64,000 bases of DNA from Symsagittifera roscoffensis (lineage: Eukaryota > Xenacoelomorpha > Acoela > Convolutidae), in contig NC_087069.1 in the NCBI RefSeq assembly GCF_963678635.1, positions 50,788,938 to 50,852,937 of the forward strand. The letters run 5' to 3'. The notes below the pieces were generated by a model. It was given only the letters and a program-made list of their open reading frames with translations. It was not told the DNA's origin and did not search any database. A program made the translations under genes and the position numbers. This document shows positions 31,672 through 40,805 of the stretch, one piece after another (the first letter of the stretch is position 1; each line of letters starts with the position of its first letter).

Positions 31672-33321
31672 CTACAAGCTGGCCGTCAATTGGTTTATCG
31701 CCGGGTGATCGTCCCCGATGACTGGGCTGAACTTGAGTTGCCTGGCAAAGTTCGATATCTCTAGCAAAAGCACCTCGTCCAGTACGATCAGGATGTCGGC
31801 TAATCCATAAAAGCCCCTCAGTGCATGAGATATGTCCGCCCATGCTGCTGCCAATTCTGACTTGCGGAGCCTCAGGTTCGATGGCTCCAATTCCGGATTG
31901 GGGGCTGCCATTAGAATCCGCCATTCGTTTCCCTCTGCTATCAGGATCAAGACCGCATACACCAATTGTAGGGCGGGTGGCATATTCGCGTATCCAGGGG
32001 ATGTAGTGAACACCACTTTCGTCTTGGATCCAAATCTCGAGACAACATTCTCTTGCACCTCATTCATCGCCGCAAACAACGTCTGAATGGCCTCCCATAT
32101 CTTCTTCGATGTCGGTTCACTGCCCTTCAGCTGCTCAAGAAGTCCCGCCGCGTGCAGGTGATCATTCATTCCTGCAAACAATAGCAGCTCAGGCTCACAG
32201 GGCATCTCCGACTTTATTGCCATCACTAGAGTTAACATCTGGTTTAGTTCGGCTCCTGGTAAAGAGTATATCAGAGTCTCCGGCCAGAACAACTTAGGAG
32301 ACGTTCCTTCGAAGTCTGATCCCGCCACAATGACTACCCTCGCAGCAGCTGGATCTGCTCTATCGTAAACTGCCAAGGTTTTGGCCAGCTGGGTGCTCCC
32401 ACAGGTCTTCCCGTACCTGGGATCTTCCGCCAATTTCGAGCCATCGTAAGCGGCATCTGGCAATTCCATCCCCCCCGGATTCAGCAGCTTGTCCACCACC
32501 CTCAACTGTGCCGGGGTCGCCAACCTGATCCTGGCGATGCTCGTTCGGTGTTTGGGGGGTTCTGCTATGAGTCCAGGACTCCCCAGCAGCTTGAGAGGTC
32601 TGTAGTTGATGGGTTCCATGATCGCTTTCGTGGGAATTCCGGTCAGGTCCGCGGTCTCCATCAGTTTTCTTCTCGAGAATTGCGCCTCATGAGCTTTCAA
32701 CCAGTCCACGCAATGATGTCTGTTTAAGTCTTCGTGCGACACTCGTTCAATACCCAGAGTCTCCGCCAATTCTCGCCTGCATTCCAAACCCTCTAGGTCC
32801 AGTCCTTTCACCTTCTCTGGATATCTCAAGCGAGCGGTCTCCATAGGCCTCTTTTCCCGCTTGCTTTCTGCCACTACCACTGAGGATATTGCGGAGCCTG
32901 GAGGCGTTGATGACTTCACCTCCTCAGACTCCATTGGCGTGGCACTCGGCAATCTGGCTTGGTCGCTCCTCGAGCTGTCTCTAGTGTCGACCCGCGGTCC
33001 TAAGCGACCAGACAAGGCCCTCGAGGCAAGGAATGGTGGGTTCGGAGGTGGCCCTAATGTGAATTGGGCCGTCTCTAGCAGATCCGCCTCTAGCGTATTT
33101 ATGTGTCCTTGAAAGACGTCATTCAGCCACTCTGCTCCCCTCGGTCTATCGAAGTGGATTCCATCATTGGAGGTGTCCTCAGGGAATGCCGCTTTCTCCA
33201 TGCGCTCCGCCACGTTCAGCAGTCCGACAGGGAGCACACTCTTCCGGTGGATTTCTCGGATCACCCTGTTTAGGCTCCGCACCTTCTCGTTCATCTCCAA
33301 GGCGTGCTGATCGAACTTCAT
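31672..33321 (-). CDS. SGNH block V plus a second SGNH-like domain
   Basis: 549 codons whose ATG overlaps the preceding stop as ATGA. Residues 1-75 complete the first SGNH domain, with D53-G-I-H56 as the catalytic Asp-His pair (NDGIHFDRPRG). After a Ser/Pro-rich linker and a helical segment, residues ~315-549 again read like an SGNH fold: VVIVAGSDFEG (block I with S-D order), LLLFAGMNDHLHAAG (block III G-x-N-D) and PVIGDDHPAIN (possible block V). The nucleophile block is altered (GSD instead of GDS), so this second domain may be non-catalytic. It ends at TAG 31672-31674; the frame continues. Confidence 0.65.
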   Translation of the reverse strand: MKFDQHALEMNEKVRSLNRVIREIHRKSVLPVGLLNVAERMEKAAFPEDTSNDGIHFDRPRGAEWLNDVFQGHINTLEADLLETAQFTLGPPPNPPFLASRALSGRLGPRVDTRDSSRSDQARLPSATPMESEEVKSSTPPGSAISSVVVAESKREKRPMETARLRYPEKVKGLDLEGLECRRELAETLGIERVSHEDLNRHHCVDWLKAHEAQFSRRKLMETADLTGIPTKAIMEPINYRPLKLLGSPGLIAEPPKHRTSIARIRLATPAQLRVVDKLLNPGGMELPDAAYDGSKLAEDPRYGKTCGSTQLAKTLAVYDRADPAAARVVIVAGSDFEGTSPKLFWPETLIYSLPGAELNQMLTLVMAIKSEMPCEPELLLFAGMNDHLHAAGLLEQLKGSEPTSKKIWEAIQTLFAAMNEVQENVVSRFGSKTKVVFTTSPGYANMPPALQLVYAVLILIAEGNEWRILMAAPNPELEPSNLRLRKSELAAAWADISHALRGFYGLADILIVLDEVLLLEISNFARQLKFSPVIGDDHPAINQLTASL

Positions 33322-33788
33322 ATTATAAGGGACAGTACTACTGTCAACAGGATGGGGTCCATCTGGATCCTCAGCTCCTCAAGAAGGCAGCTCATCTTGT
33401 CGTGCAGCCTTGTTATTTTCCTCGCTTCTCCCCTTGACACATCATTCGTCCCGATCATCAGGGTCACCGTGTACACTTTAGTCATCCCTAGCATCTCAAG
33501 CGTTGCCAAGATCTGTCGTGTGGCAGCTCCAGCGAAACTCAAGATTCCTGTCTGCCAGTGCGACTGGATCCGAGTCAACACCCGCACCAGGCTGTCCCCT
33601 ATGATTAGGTGGACCGCGCCTTCTGGCACACGGGGTGGCGCAAGATATTCCACCCAGGCTGCATCATGAAAGCAGTCCCTCCTGGCTTTCTGTTCCGCAT
33701 TCCAATCCAGCCGATTGTGCCTGTGGTACCTCTTCTCTGTGTTTTTCTTATAACTCGAGATCACGACGCTCCTGACCGGATGTTCCCT
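33318..33788 (-). CDS. SGNH/GDSL hydrolase domain, N-terminal part
   Basis: In frame with the coiled-coil segment after a single TAG. Counting from the GTG at 33764, it shows block I G56-D57-S58-L59 (HLIIGDSLVR), block II G79 (SFAGAAT) and block III G105-T-N107-D108 (LMIGTNDV), the catalytic nucleophile and oxyanion-hole residues of SGNH esterases. A frame change near 33340 then moves to the next frame, where block V lies. SGNH enzymes cleave ester bonds in lipids, acetylated sugars and similar substrates. Esterase-like domains are known in some LINE (CR1) elements; in a Ty3-like element this is unusual. Confidence 0.75.
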   Translation of the reverse strand, partial: REHPVRSVVISSYKKNTEKRYHRHNRLDWNAEQKARRDCFHDAAWVEYLAPPRVPEGAVHLIIGDSLVRVLTRIQSHWQTGILSFAGAATRQILATLEMLGMTKVYTVTLMIGTNDVSRGEARKITRLHDKMSCLLEELRIQMDPILLTVVLSLII

Positions 33789-34841
33789 CTAAGTTGGGGG
33801 AATCTCCGGTTTTGCCGAACTTTCACGACTTTTCTGCCGCAATTTCTCGCCCAGCTCTTTCAGACGCGATGAGCCGCCGCTCACCTGACTGTCACTCGAG
33901 GTCGAGGTTGGGGTATATCCCGGCAGCACCACATCCATCAGTGGGCGTACGGGTTGCGTCTCTAAGCTACGCAAGGAAGACGTTGCTTCATTCGGTATCC
34001 AGACTTCCAACCCTTCACTCATGTGTTCTCGGGCCTCGCGGTCAAGGTTGAACCGTCCTCTTGCCCTGGGGGCTTCATCCACCTCCATGCGTGACTCTGG
34101 CCTCGAGCTGGTAACTACTCGCTCTTTTGGCCTGGCTCCCTTCTGTGCATCAAGCTCGCGTTGTCGTTGTTCTATTCTCTCCAACTCCGACTTCAGTTGA
34201 TCACGATTCGCGACGTTCTCCCGCACCCTTAGTTCCTGCTGATGTTCAGCTTTTAGCATCTCAAGCAACCTCAGAGTCTGATCTTGTTCGTTGACCGCCT
34301 GGTCCCTCTCCAGCTGAACCTTCTCCCGATCCAGCTTTGCCTGATCCCGATGGAGGTTCGCCTTATTCCTTTCCTTCTGCGTCTTCTCGAGCTCTTTCTT
34401 TAGAACACCAAGATCCGGATATGCCTCAGTCGTCTGTTGTGCTCGCGTCATCGATAGCACCTTACTCGAGCTCTGGCCTGCGGATCTTGCTGATGGCCTA
34501 GTTGGTAGTGGGAATTCCCCTGCGCCATATTCGGTGTTGTTACTCAGGCCAGGATTTCTTGCCAAATCAAAACCCCTTACTCCTCCATCCATATTCCAAG
34601 ACAACCATCTGGTCTGTTCCTGATTTGATATTCCCTCGGTGGTGTAGCCGATCATCAAGACAGCCTCCGTCGCAGACTCCCTGCACTCACCCTTATCTTC
34701 CAATTGGAGGATGGCATTCAGCATTACCGCCATTCTCTCGTCTATTCGGGTATAATCCAGGTCTCTCAGGCGTCTGTATAGCTCATCGAGAGTAGGCTTC
34801 TTTTGGGCCGCGGGCATGGATTTCCAGAACCTGTCTGCCAT
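33789..34841 (-). CDS. Coiled-coil protein segment, start of the accessory ORF
   Basis: The probable start is ATG 34839-34841 (MADRFWKSMPAAQKKPTLDE). The frame itself is open a little further up, but only from non-ATG codons in the 20-bp repeat. Residues ~150-245 are a long heptad-type coiled coil (LKKELEKTQKERNKANLHRD ... ELERIEQRQRELDAQKG). The tail is Ser/Pro/Glu-rich. No homologous family is recognised; the coiled coil could be a multimerisation platform. The segment ends at TAG 33789-33791, after which the same frame continues into the SGNH domain. Confidence 0.65.
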   Translation of the reverse strand: MADRFWKSMPAAQKKPTLDELYRRLRDLDYTRIDERMAVMLNAILQLEDKGECRESATEAVLMIGYTTEGISNQEQTRWLSWNMDGGVRGFDLARNPGLSNNTEYGAGEFPLPTRPSARSAGQSSSKVLSMTRAQQTTEAYPDLGVLKKELEKTQKERNKANLHRDQAKLDREKVQLERDQAVNEQDQTLRLLEMLKAEHQQELRVRENVANRDQLKSELERIEQRQRELDAQKGARPKERVVTSSRPESRMEVDEAPRARGRFNLDREAREHMSEGLEVWIPNEATSSLRSLETQPVRPLMDVVLPGYTPTSTSSDSQVSGGSSRLKELGEKLRQKSRESSAKPEIPPT

Positions 34842-34883
34842 TCTCTGTGACTTCGGGATGTATTCGAGTATTAACCAGCTCAA

Positions 34884-35355
34884 GAATTACCTTACCAGCT
34901 CAAGAATTACCTTACCGGCTCAATGATTACCCAACTCAAGAATTCTCTAGAAATGTTCCCTTGCAAATACTTGCTGCAGGTGTCGTTTATGGCGAGTTCA
35001 ATCAAGATTTCTCTTTCTGTCTCTCGCTTGAGTATAGTTGGATTTTCAACTTTGTTTTTCAAACTTGATCTGAATACAGAAACCATATTAAGACTTAACA
35101 TGTCATGTTCCTAACCTAGAGACCCCCCTTTTACCAGTATGGTTAAAATCTTGTCATTTTCATTCTACTTAAAACAATTCAATTGGAATTTCCTTAAAAG
35201 CATGCAGATTCATTTTATGTTTTAGCACCGTTAATTCTTTTTAAAATTCAATTGTCATGCCAATCACGTCTTAAGATCCCTTTACCTGTGCCGCACCCCA
35301 GTACCTAACTCAAGACTCCTCCCTCACGCCCAACTCGAGACCCCGTGTCCCCAAC
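34884..35355 (-). other. Spacer between Pol and the second coding region
   Basis: ~470 bp, AT-rich in contrast to the flanking coding DNA and with no open frame. Near 34875-34930 it holds a 20-bp tandem (CCAGCTCAAGAATTACCTTA) repeated two and a half times just before the second ORF. This would be the place for an internal promoter, splice acceptor or reinitiation signal, but none is recognised. Confidence 0.5.
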
Positions 35356-36747
35356 TCAGGCGATGCTCAAGTAGTATTTCTTGTGCAGATACACCATTAT
35401 CTCAGTTTCCGCGAAGACTACATGTAGGATAGCGTACAATTCCCTCGAGCTCAGTTTGCCCCTGTTTGGGTCATACACCGGCATTGAGACCTCCGTTATT
35501 CCTCTTTCAATCATGAAGTCTCGTAGTCTTGTTAGTGCCAACATCACGTGTTCGGGATCAATTGTGATCCTGTCATTGACCCTCGTCACTAGGAAGCACA
35601 GATATTTGCCCGGGACTTGTGCTACTGATGGTGGAAGCGCTGCCATCCCTCCCAGTCCTGGTCTCTGTCTGAAAAGAAACTCCACGTTCTGGTACTCTCT
35701 TTTGAAGTCAGCTTCCAATCTTGATTTGAAACTCATGTCCGCCGTGATGCAGATCGCGCTAGTCCTGTTTGGCAGGATGAAGTCGCTATCCGTTATCATG
35801 ATGTTTTCCGAGTACTCATTGGTTTTTTCAAATTTCGTTTTGAAATTCCGACCTATGGTAGGCTCTGGCTCTTCTTCTTCCAGTTCCAATTTGCTTGTTT
35901 CTCTCACTTCCTTGAGCTTCTTTGTCATCAAATTTTCGGTGTGGGTAAGTCCTACCCCCACTCCCCGGACAAAAATATTTATCGACGTCCCCGTCGATGT
36001 TGTCGGGTCTGAATTGTCCGGAGGAATTTCCAGTGGCCTATCTGTTGCCGTCCATCCGAAAAGAGGGTCCTCTGCCTTCATATAATTTGCCGATGATACG
36101 TCGACTTGTTGAATGCTTTGTCCTTCGCGGCTCTCGTCTTTGACATCGCGCATCCACTCTAGTATCCTCAAGTTCGTGTTCTCCCTCCTCTCTATCTCAC
36201 TCTGTTCGAGATCCGTCTCCAATTCTGGCGTCGAGTAGTCTTCCTGCTGATAGTGTCCACCATCTTCAATGAGCTGCCATTCCTCTCCGGCTTCCAGTTC
36301 GCCTGCACTCAGTAGTTCCTCGCCCAATTTGTCTGTCTGTATCTTATCGATCAAGAAGTCATCCCCGTACCTGTTGTACCTCATGCCGGTCCGTTTACGA
36401 TTGCCAGTCCTGGTTCCCGGTGGTATTGGTCGATCTGGCTCCATCCACTTCGGCACCTCATCTTGCTCCGGGTCGTTCCAGTCTTCTTCTACAAATGATC
36501 CTGCTTCAGACTCCACTTCTATCTTTTCATTGTCGTCCAAACTCAAGTTCTCATTACCATCATTCTTCTCTCTGGTGCCTTTTTCATTCACTTCGCACGC
36601 TGGCTCTACCACCAGGTACTCAAGACCCTCCATGTCCTTCGGTATGCACCAATCCTCCGGGGACGGGACGTGAGGCTTCAGATTTTCATAATGTGCCGCT
36701 CGCCCAGTACTCAAGCGATAGAACCATCCTTGTTGATGGACTTCCGT
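35356..36747 (-). CDS. Pol C-terminal extension with a macro domain
   Basis: In frame with integrase after one TAA. It carries the integrase tail, an acidic region, and a basic box (GTRTGNRKRTGMRYNRYGDD). Counting from the upstream TTG at 36714, residues ~310-448 then read like a macro domain of the TARG1/OARD1 type: AICITADMSFKSRLEADFKR, KYLCFLVTRVNDR, LALTRLRDFMIERGI, then TEVSMPVYDPNRGKL and ELYAILHVVFAETEIMVYLH. Order, spacing and the S-MP / VF--T-I-VY ends match that family. Macro domains bind or hydrolyse ADP-ribose groups, so a role in countering host ADP-ribosylation is possible but is inference. Whether the catalytic residues survive cannot be judged. Confidence 0.7.
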   Translation of the reverse strand, partial: TEVHQQGWFYRLSTGRAAHYENLKPHVPSPEDWCIPKDMEGLEYLVVEPACEVNEKGTREKNDGNENLSLDDNEKIEVESEAGSFVEEDWNDPEQDEVPKWMEPDRPIPPGTRTGNRKRTGMRYNRYGDDFLIDKIQTDKLGEELLSAGELEAGEEWQLIEDGGHYQQEDYSTPELETDLEQSEIERRENTNLRILEWMRDVKDESREGQSIQQVDVSSANYMKAEDPLFGWTATDRPLEIPPDNSDPTTSTGTSINIFVRGVGVGLTHTENLMTKKLKEVRETSKLELEEEEPEPTIGRNFKTKFEKTNEYSENIMITDSDFILPNRTSAICITADMSFKSRLEADFKREYQNVEFLFRQRPGLGGMAALPPSVAQVPGKYLCFLVTRVNDRITIDPEHVMLALTRLRDFMIERGITEVSMPVYDPNRGKLSSRELYAILHVVFAETEIMVYLHKKYYLSIA

Positions 36748-37899
36748 TTACATGAATGGTCCCCTCCACTTCTTGAGTAGTTTCTTTGTTCCCTTGGGCG
36801 GTATGACATTTTGGAAGACCCACACATATTGGCCCACTTCATATGGCTTTGCTTGTAATATTTTTTCGTCATATTTTCTGCGTTGCCTCATTTGCGCTTG
36901 CGCGGTGTTACTCCTGCATAGCTCGTTTAACTCCTGTTGTCTTTTGATCGCTTCTTTCACGTACGCCTGAGGCGACGTCCTTTTCCCTTCGTATTCCGGG
37001 TAAAAGAATGTCAGAGGCATTGCTCTCTCCCTGCCCGTCAACATCATGAAGGGACTGATGCCCGTCGTTGAGTGCTGTGTACTGTTGTAGGCCCCTACTA
37101 CCTGTGGCAGGTATTTATCCCAATCCGTCATGTATCTTGAGCAGTACACCCTTAACATGTTGACCAGTGTCCTGTTCTGTCTCTCTACCAACCCGTTGGT
37201 CTGTGGATGGTAGGTTGTCGAGTGTGCTTGAGCAATGTGCGATCTCCTCATCAATTCTTTTGTCAAGTCCCCCACAAAAACTTTGCCGTTGTCCGACTGG
37301 AAAGTCATTGGACAACCATACCGCGATATCCAATGCGTTATCAGATGATCACATGTCTCCTCGGCCGAGGCTGTCTGACACGGAACCGCTTCCGCCAACT
37401 TTGTGAAGTGATCTATTATAACCAATATCTGGTTATATCCCGACTCCGGCATGCAGATTTTTTGATGGTCTATCTGCACCACTTCATTGAACTCTGAGCT
37501 CTCGACGGACTTGAGAGGAAACTTCATCTTCCTTGGGTCCTTTACCTGGAGGCATGCCAGGCAGGCATTCACCCATCTCTCGCAAGCTTTTCTCATCCCT
37601 GGCCAATCAAACCTGTGAAGTATACTTTGTTGTACTTTGTCTATCCACTGGTGCCCCATCTGGTCGTGCGATCTGAAAAGCACCTCCGTTTGATACAATT
37701 GTGGTAGTATGATGAGGTTGTGTTTGTGTAATATCTTCTCCTCATCTTTCCTCTTGCATGCTACCACCCCATCAGCTGTGTGATAGAGTAAGTCTTTCTT
37801 TTCTTTGTAGAACTGGCTCAAGATCTTGTAGCTGTCTTCCTCGAGTTCCCCCTTCTCCTTGACCCCCGACTGGATCCATTTGGAGAGGTTATTCGTCAT
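36748..37899 (-). CDS. Integrase of the giant element
   Basis: 383 codons holding a complete DDE integrase. The zinc-binding HHCC is H78, H83, C113, C116. The catalytic triad is D144 (VVQIDHQ), D203 (FQSDNGK) and E239 (NGLVERQNR), with the canonical 35-residue D-E spacing. The C-terminal GPF motif (KKWRGPF) is reached at the end. The frame is cut by a single TAA at 36748-36750, but the same frame continues (TEVHQQGWFYRLSTGRAAHY, the normal integrase tail) into the macro-domain segment. It would insert the cDNA into the genome. Confidence 0.9.
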   Translation of the reverse strand: MTNNLSKWIQSGVKEKGELEEDSYKILSQFYKEKKDLLYHTADGVVACKRKDEEKILHKHNLIILPQLYQTEVLFRSHDQMGHQWIDKVQQSILHRFDWPGMRKACERWVNACLACLQVKDPRKMKFPLKSVESSEFNEVVQIDHQKICMPESGYNQILVIIDHFTKLAEAVPCQTASAEETCDHLITHWISRYGCPMTFQSDNGKVFVGDLTKELMRRSHIAQAHSTTYHPQTNGLVERQNRTLVNMLRVYCSRYMTDWDKYLPQVVGAYNSTQHSTTGISPFMMLTGRERAMPLTFFYPEYEGKRTSPQAYVKEAIKRQQELNELCRSNTAQAQMRQRRKYDEKILQAKPYEVGQYVWVFQNVIPPKGTKKLLKKWRGPFM

Positions 37900-37977
37900 T
37901 TTGTCATTCTTTTGGGCTCATATTAGGTCTGACAGCCTGTATCTTGCCTTGACATGCTCCTTTAGCGCCATGATCTG

Positions 37978-39500
37978 TCAATTCATCTCACCAGGGTTGT
38001 GGATGTCATCATTCAGCTTCACGCATATCATCCTTTTCACGATTTTCATATCATCTTCTGGCACCAGATTCGTTCTGACGTTTGAATTGCATGATAGTTC
38101 CCTGAATGGCTTCCTTGAAACCGCAATTTTCTCAACTTCCTCACCACCTCGTAGCTCCTGTATGTCTTGATTGTACGTTCCTGAAGATGGATCCGTCTGT
38201 AACTCCCTGTCGTGGTGCCTTGTCTTCTCTTCCGCCAATATCATGCACAGACTGTCTTGGTTTTCGCTGCTCTCATCCGATTCTTCATCCCATCCTTCAC
38301 GCTCCCCGGACAATTTTCCTTCTCCGGTTTCTTCTTCCGTGAACATGGAACACTCCCCGGACTCTTGACCTAGTCCCAGGTGTCCTGTACCTTCTTTGAA
38401 CGTCACTTTCTTTTTCCTAACCTTGGTCTGGTCCAGAATGTTTTCGCGGATCTTGTCAACTAGTGACCGCACGACATCCTTGCTGTCAGTGACGCTTCCT
38501 CTTGAGGAGTCAGTATCGTTCACTGTCTCTTTTCTCCGAAGTATAGTGACTTCCGGTTCCTCTTGACCCTTCTGTTGGATCACGGTCTTGTCATCTGATA
38601 GTTTCTCGAGCAACCTCATTAAGTCATCATCTATCTGTGCAGTTCCTGCTTCTACCTGGTTAAGATCATAGCCTTTTGCCTTGAGCGTCTCCTTCACGAT
38701 CTTCGACTTGAGTATTATCTCTATTGGAATCCTTTTGCTCTTCTTCAAGATGGTCTTCTCTGGTGGTTCTTTAGGTAATTCAGGATGATCTTCTATCGGT
38801 TTGCCTGATTTGTCCAGCCATCTCGTGAGTGGAAGACTGTCGTACGTTTCCTTGTCCATGAAGGAGAAGCCATCTTTGATTTCAGGTCTGTCTGCCTCTC
38901 TTTGCTCTTGTCTCTCATAGAACTCTGTCTTTTTACTCAAGCTGTCGGCATTCTGATGTTTATCTCGTGTTCTATGCTCAATTATCAAGTTATATCCATC
39001 CAGGCGAACTATCCACCTCCCAATGTAACTTTGGTCCATTGAGTACGTTTTCAGCCAGCTCAGTGCTCGATTGTCGACTCGCAACTTGAATGGCTCACTG
39101 CCAGGTATGCCCTGTATTTCTCGACAAAGGTAACCACCGCGAACATCTCTGCTTTCGGTGCTCCGTACTTCATTTCCGTGTCACTCAGGACTTTGCTCCC
39201 GTACGCTATTGGTCTCAAGACTGTCTTCCCATTCCATTCTTGTTCTTGGTGGAGAATCCCAGAAATCGCGACTACCGACGCATCCGTGTCCAGCACGTAC
39301 ATCCCTTTCTCAGTCGGCATACCCAGTACTGGTGCCTCACATAGCTCTTTCTTTATTCTCTGAAATGACTCTTCTGCTGCGTTGTTCCACGTGAACTTCT
39401 TGCCCTTGTGTCTCATTAATTGTTGCATCGGGTATACCTTGTCTGCATAGCCTTTGATGAATTCTCTATAATAGTTAGCGAAACCCAGGAAGCTCATCAA
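37978..39500 (-). CDS. RNase H and long acidic spacer of the giant element
   Basis: 39500-39060 carries the connection (MSFLGFANYYREFIKGYADK) and RNase H blocks (MYVLDTDASVVAISGILHQE; KAEMFAVVTFVEKYRAYL). After a frame change near 39085 the next frame (39084-37978) carries VDNRALSWLKTYSMD and YNLIIEHRTRDKHQNADSLS, the end of the domain. There then follow about 290 residues rich in Glu, Asp, Lys and Ser with no recognised fold, ending shortly before integrase. Most gypsy elements have a much shorter RNase H-integrase linker. Two in-frame TGA codons (37978 and ~37920) separate this frame from integrase. Confidence 0.8.
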
Positions 39501-40779
39501 CTGGTGCTCTGTCTTTGGTGATTTCCCATCAGGACTGCTTCCACGGCGTCCGTATCAGGTCTGATGCCGTGCTTGTCTACCATCCTGCCCAAGTATTTTA
39601 TTGAGTCCTTGAGTATCTCGCACTTTGATGGTTTACACTTTAGCCCCGACCTCTTCATGCATGCAAACACTTCGTCAAGTCTCTCAATGTGGTCTTCCAG
39701 TGTTGGTGTGGCTATTACCACGTCATCCACGTAGCACATTACCAGGTTGCCATACTTCTTCGTCACGCCTATCAGCGCGTGTGCCATCAACCGCTGAAAC
39801 GTGGCTGTGGCATTGCAGAGTCCAAACGGCATCCGTTTCCATTGAAACAGACCCAACTCGCAGGCAAACCCTGGCTTGTCCCTGTCCTGCTTCCTTAGTG
39901 GTACCTGCCAAAAGGCCGAGCCTAAATCAAGAGTCGTAAAAAATTCTGCATCACCTAACTTCGAGAGGCTCTCATCAATCCTAGGTTGGGGTAGGCATCC
40001 TTCACCGTGACGGAGTTCAGGTACCGAAAGTCACAACAAAACCTCAACTGGTCGCCTTTCTTTTTGGCCATCACTACTCCACACGCCCACGGTGACTTGG
40101 ATGGTTCTATCACGTCATACTCTAGTAACGTCTCGATCTCTTTTCTACACGCGTCCGATTTGTGTGGGGTCATGCGCCTCGCCCCCTCCCTGTGTGGTAC
40201 CGCGTTTTCCTCAAGTTCTATAGCATGCTCAACGAAATTACAACACCCGATATCCGCCTTATGCCTCGAAAAAACTTCCTCGTTCCGCTCTAGTACGTCC
40301 TTGATGGCTTCGAGCTGTTCATCTTTCAGTTTGTCCCTCAAATGTTCAATCTCCGGCAGAACCGGTTTATCAGTTCGCATTTCATCTAGTGTGGGTCGCT
40401 CTGGAAAATTTGAACAGCTCGACAGCCCATCATCCGTTTCTGACTTAAGTGATTTAATAAGACCTGAAGACTCTTTTATTTTCTGCAATCGTCTCAAGAT
40501 ACAAATTTTGTCCCTATGATTGGGACAATCAACAACTTCATTTTGTTTTGAGTTCTCGATCGTTTCATATCGAGTTTTAACCGGTAAAGCATATCCCAGT
40601 TTCCTCCCTCTCTGTATCGTGATCGGTATATCAAGGGTATTCAACAAGACACTGACGCAGAGGCCGCTCTTCGTTATCGAGAAGGATCTTCCTAAAACAG
40701 CAGCACTTTGACTATTAGGATTCGGAACTATACACACTTGCTTGTTGTCACTTTGTTCATTGTAATTTTTCATCCTCAA
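39497..40779 (-). CDS. Reverse transcriptase of the giant element (frameshifted)
   Basis: Two frames span the enzyme. 40779-39955 carries a linker, the RT primer-grip approach (LEYDVIEPSKSPWACGVVMA) and the finger block LRFCCDFRYLNSVTVKDAYP. 39856-39497 carries LFQWKRMPFGLCNATATFQR, the catalytic Y-V-D-D box (MCYVDDVVIATPTLEDH) and the thumb. A frameshift lies between them (about 39860-39975, inside the palm) and another at the 3' end near 39530. Clear Ty3/gypsy RT; this copy is not functional without repair. Confidence 0.85.
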
Positions 40780-40805
40780 GCCTACGATTGCCGCTTCATT
40801 CGCTT

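Noticed and set aside
28338-31708. Numerous + strand open frames across the giant element
   Set aside because: They are antisense shadows of the GC-rich minus-strand accessory ORF; their peptides are Ser/Pro/Leu-rich as expected for complement translation.
34870-34945. Resemblance of CTTGAG-rich spacer to a nematode spliced leader
   Set aside because: CTTGAG is also common within the coding DNA (Leu-Glu codons), and no 22-nt leader sequence or Sm-binding context is present.
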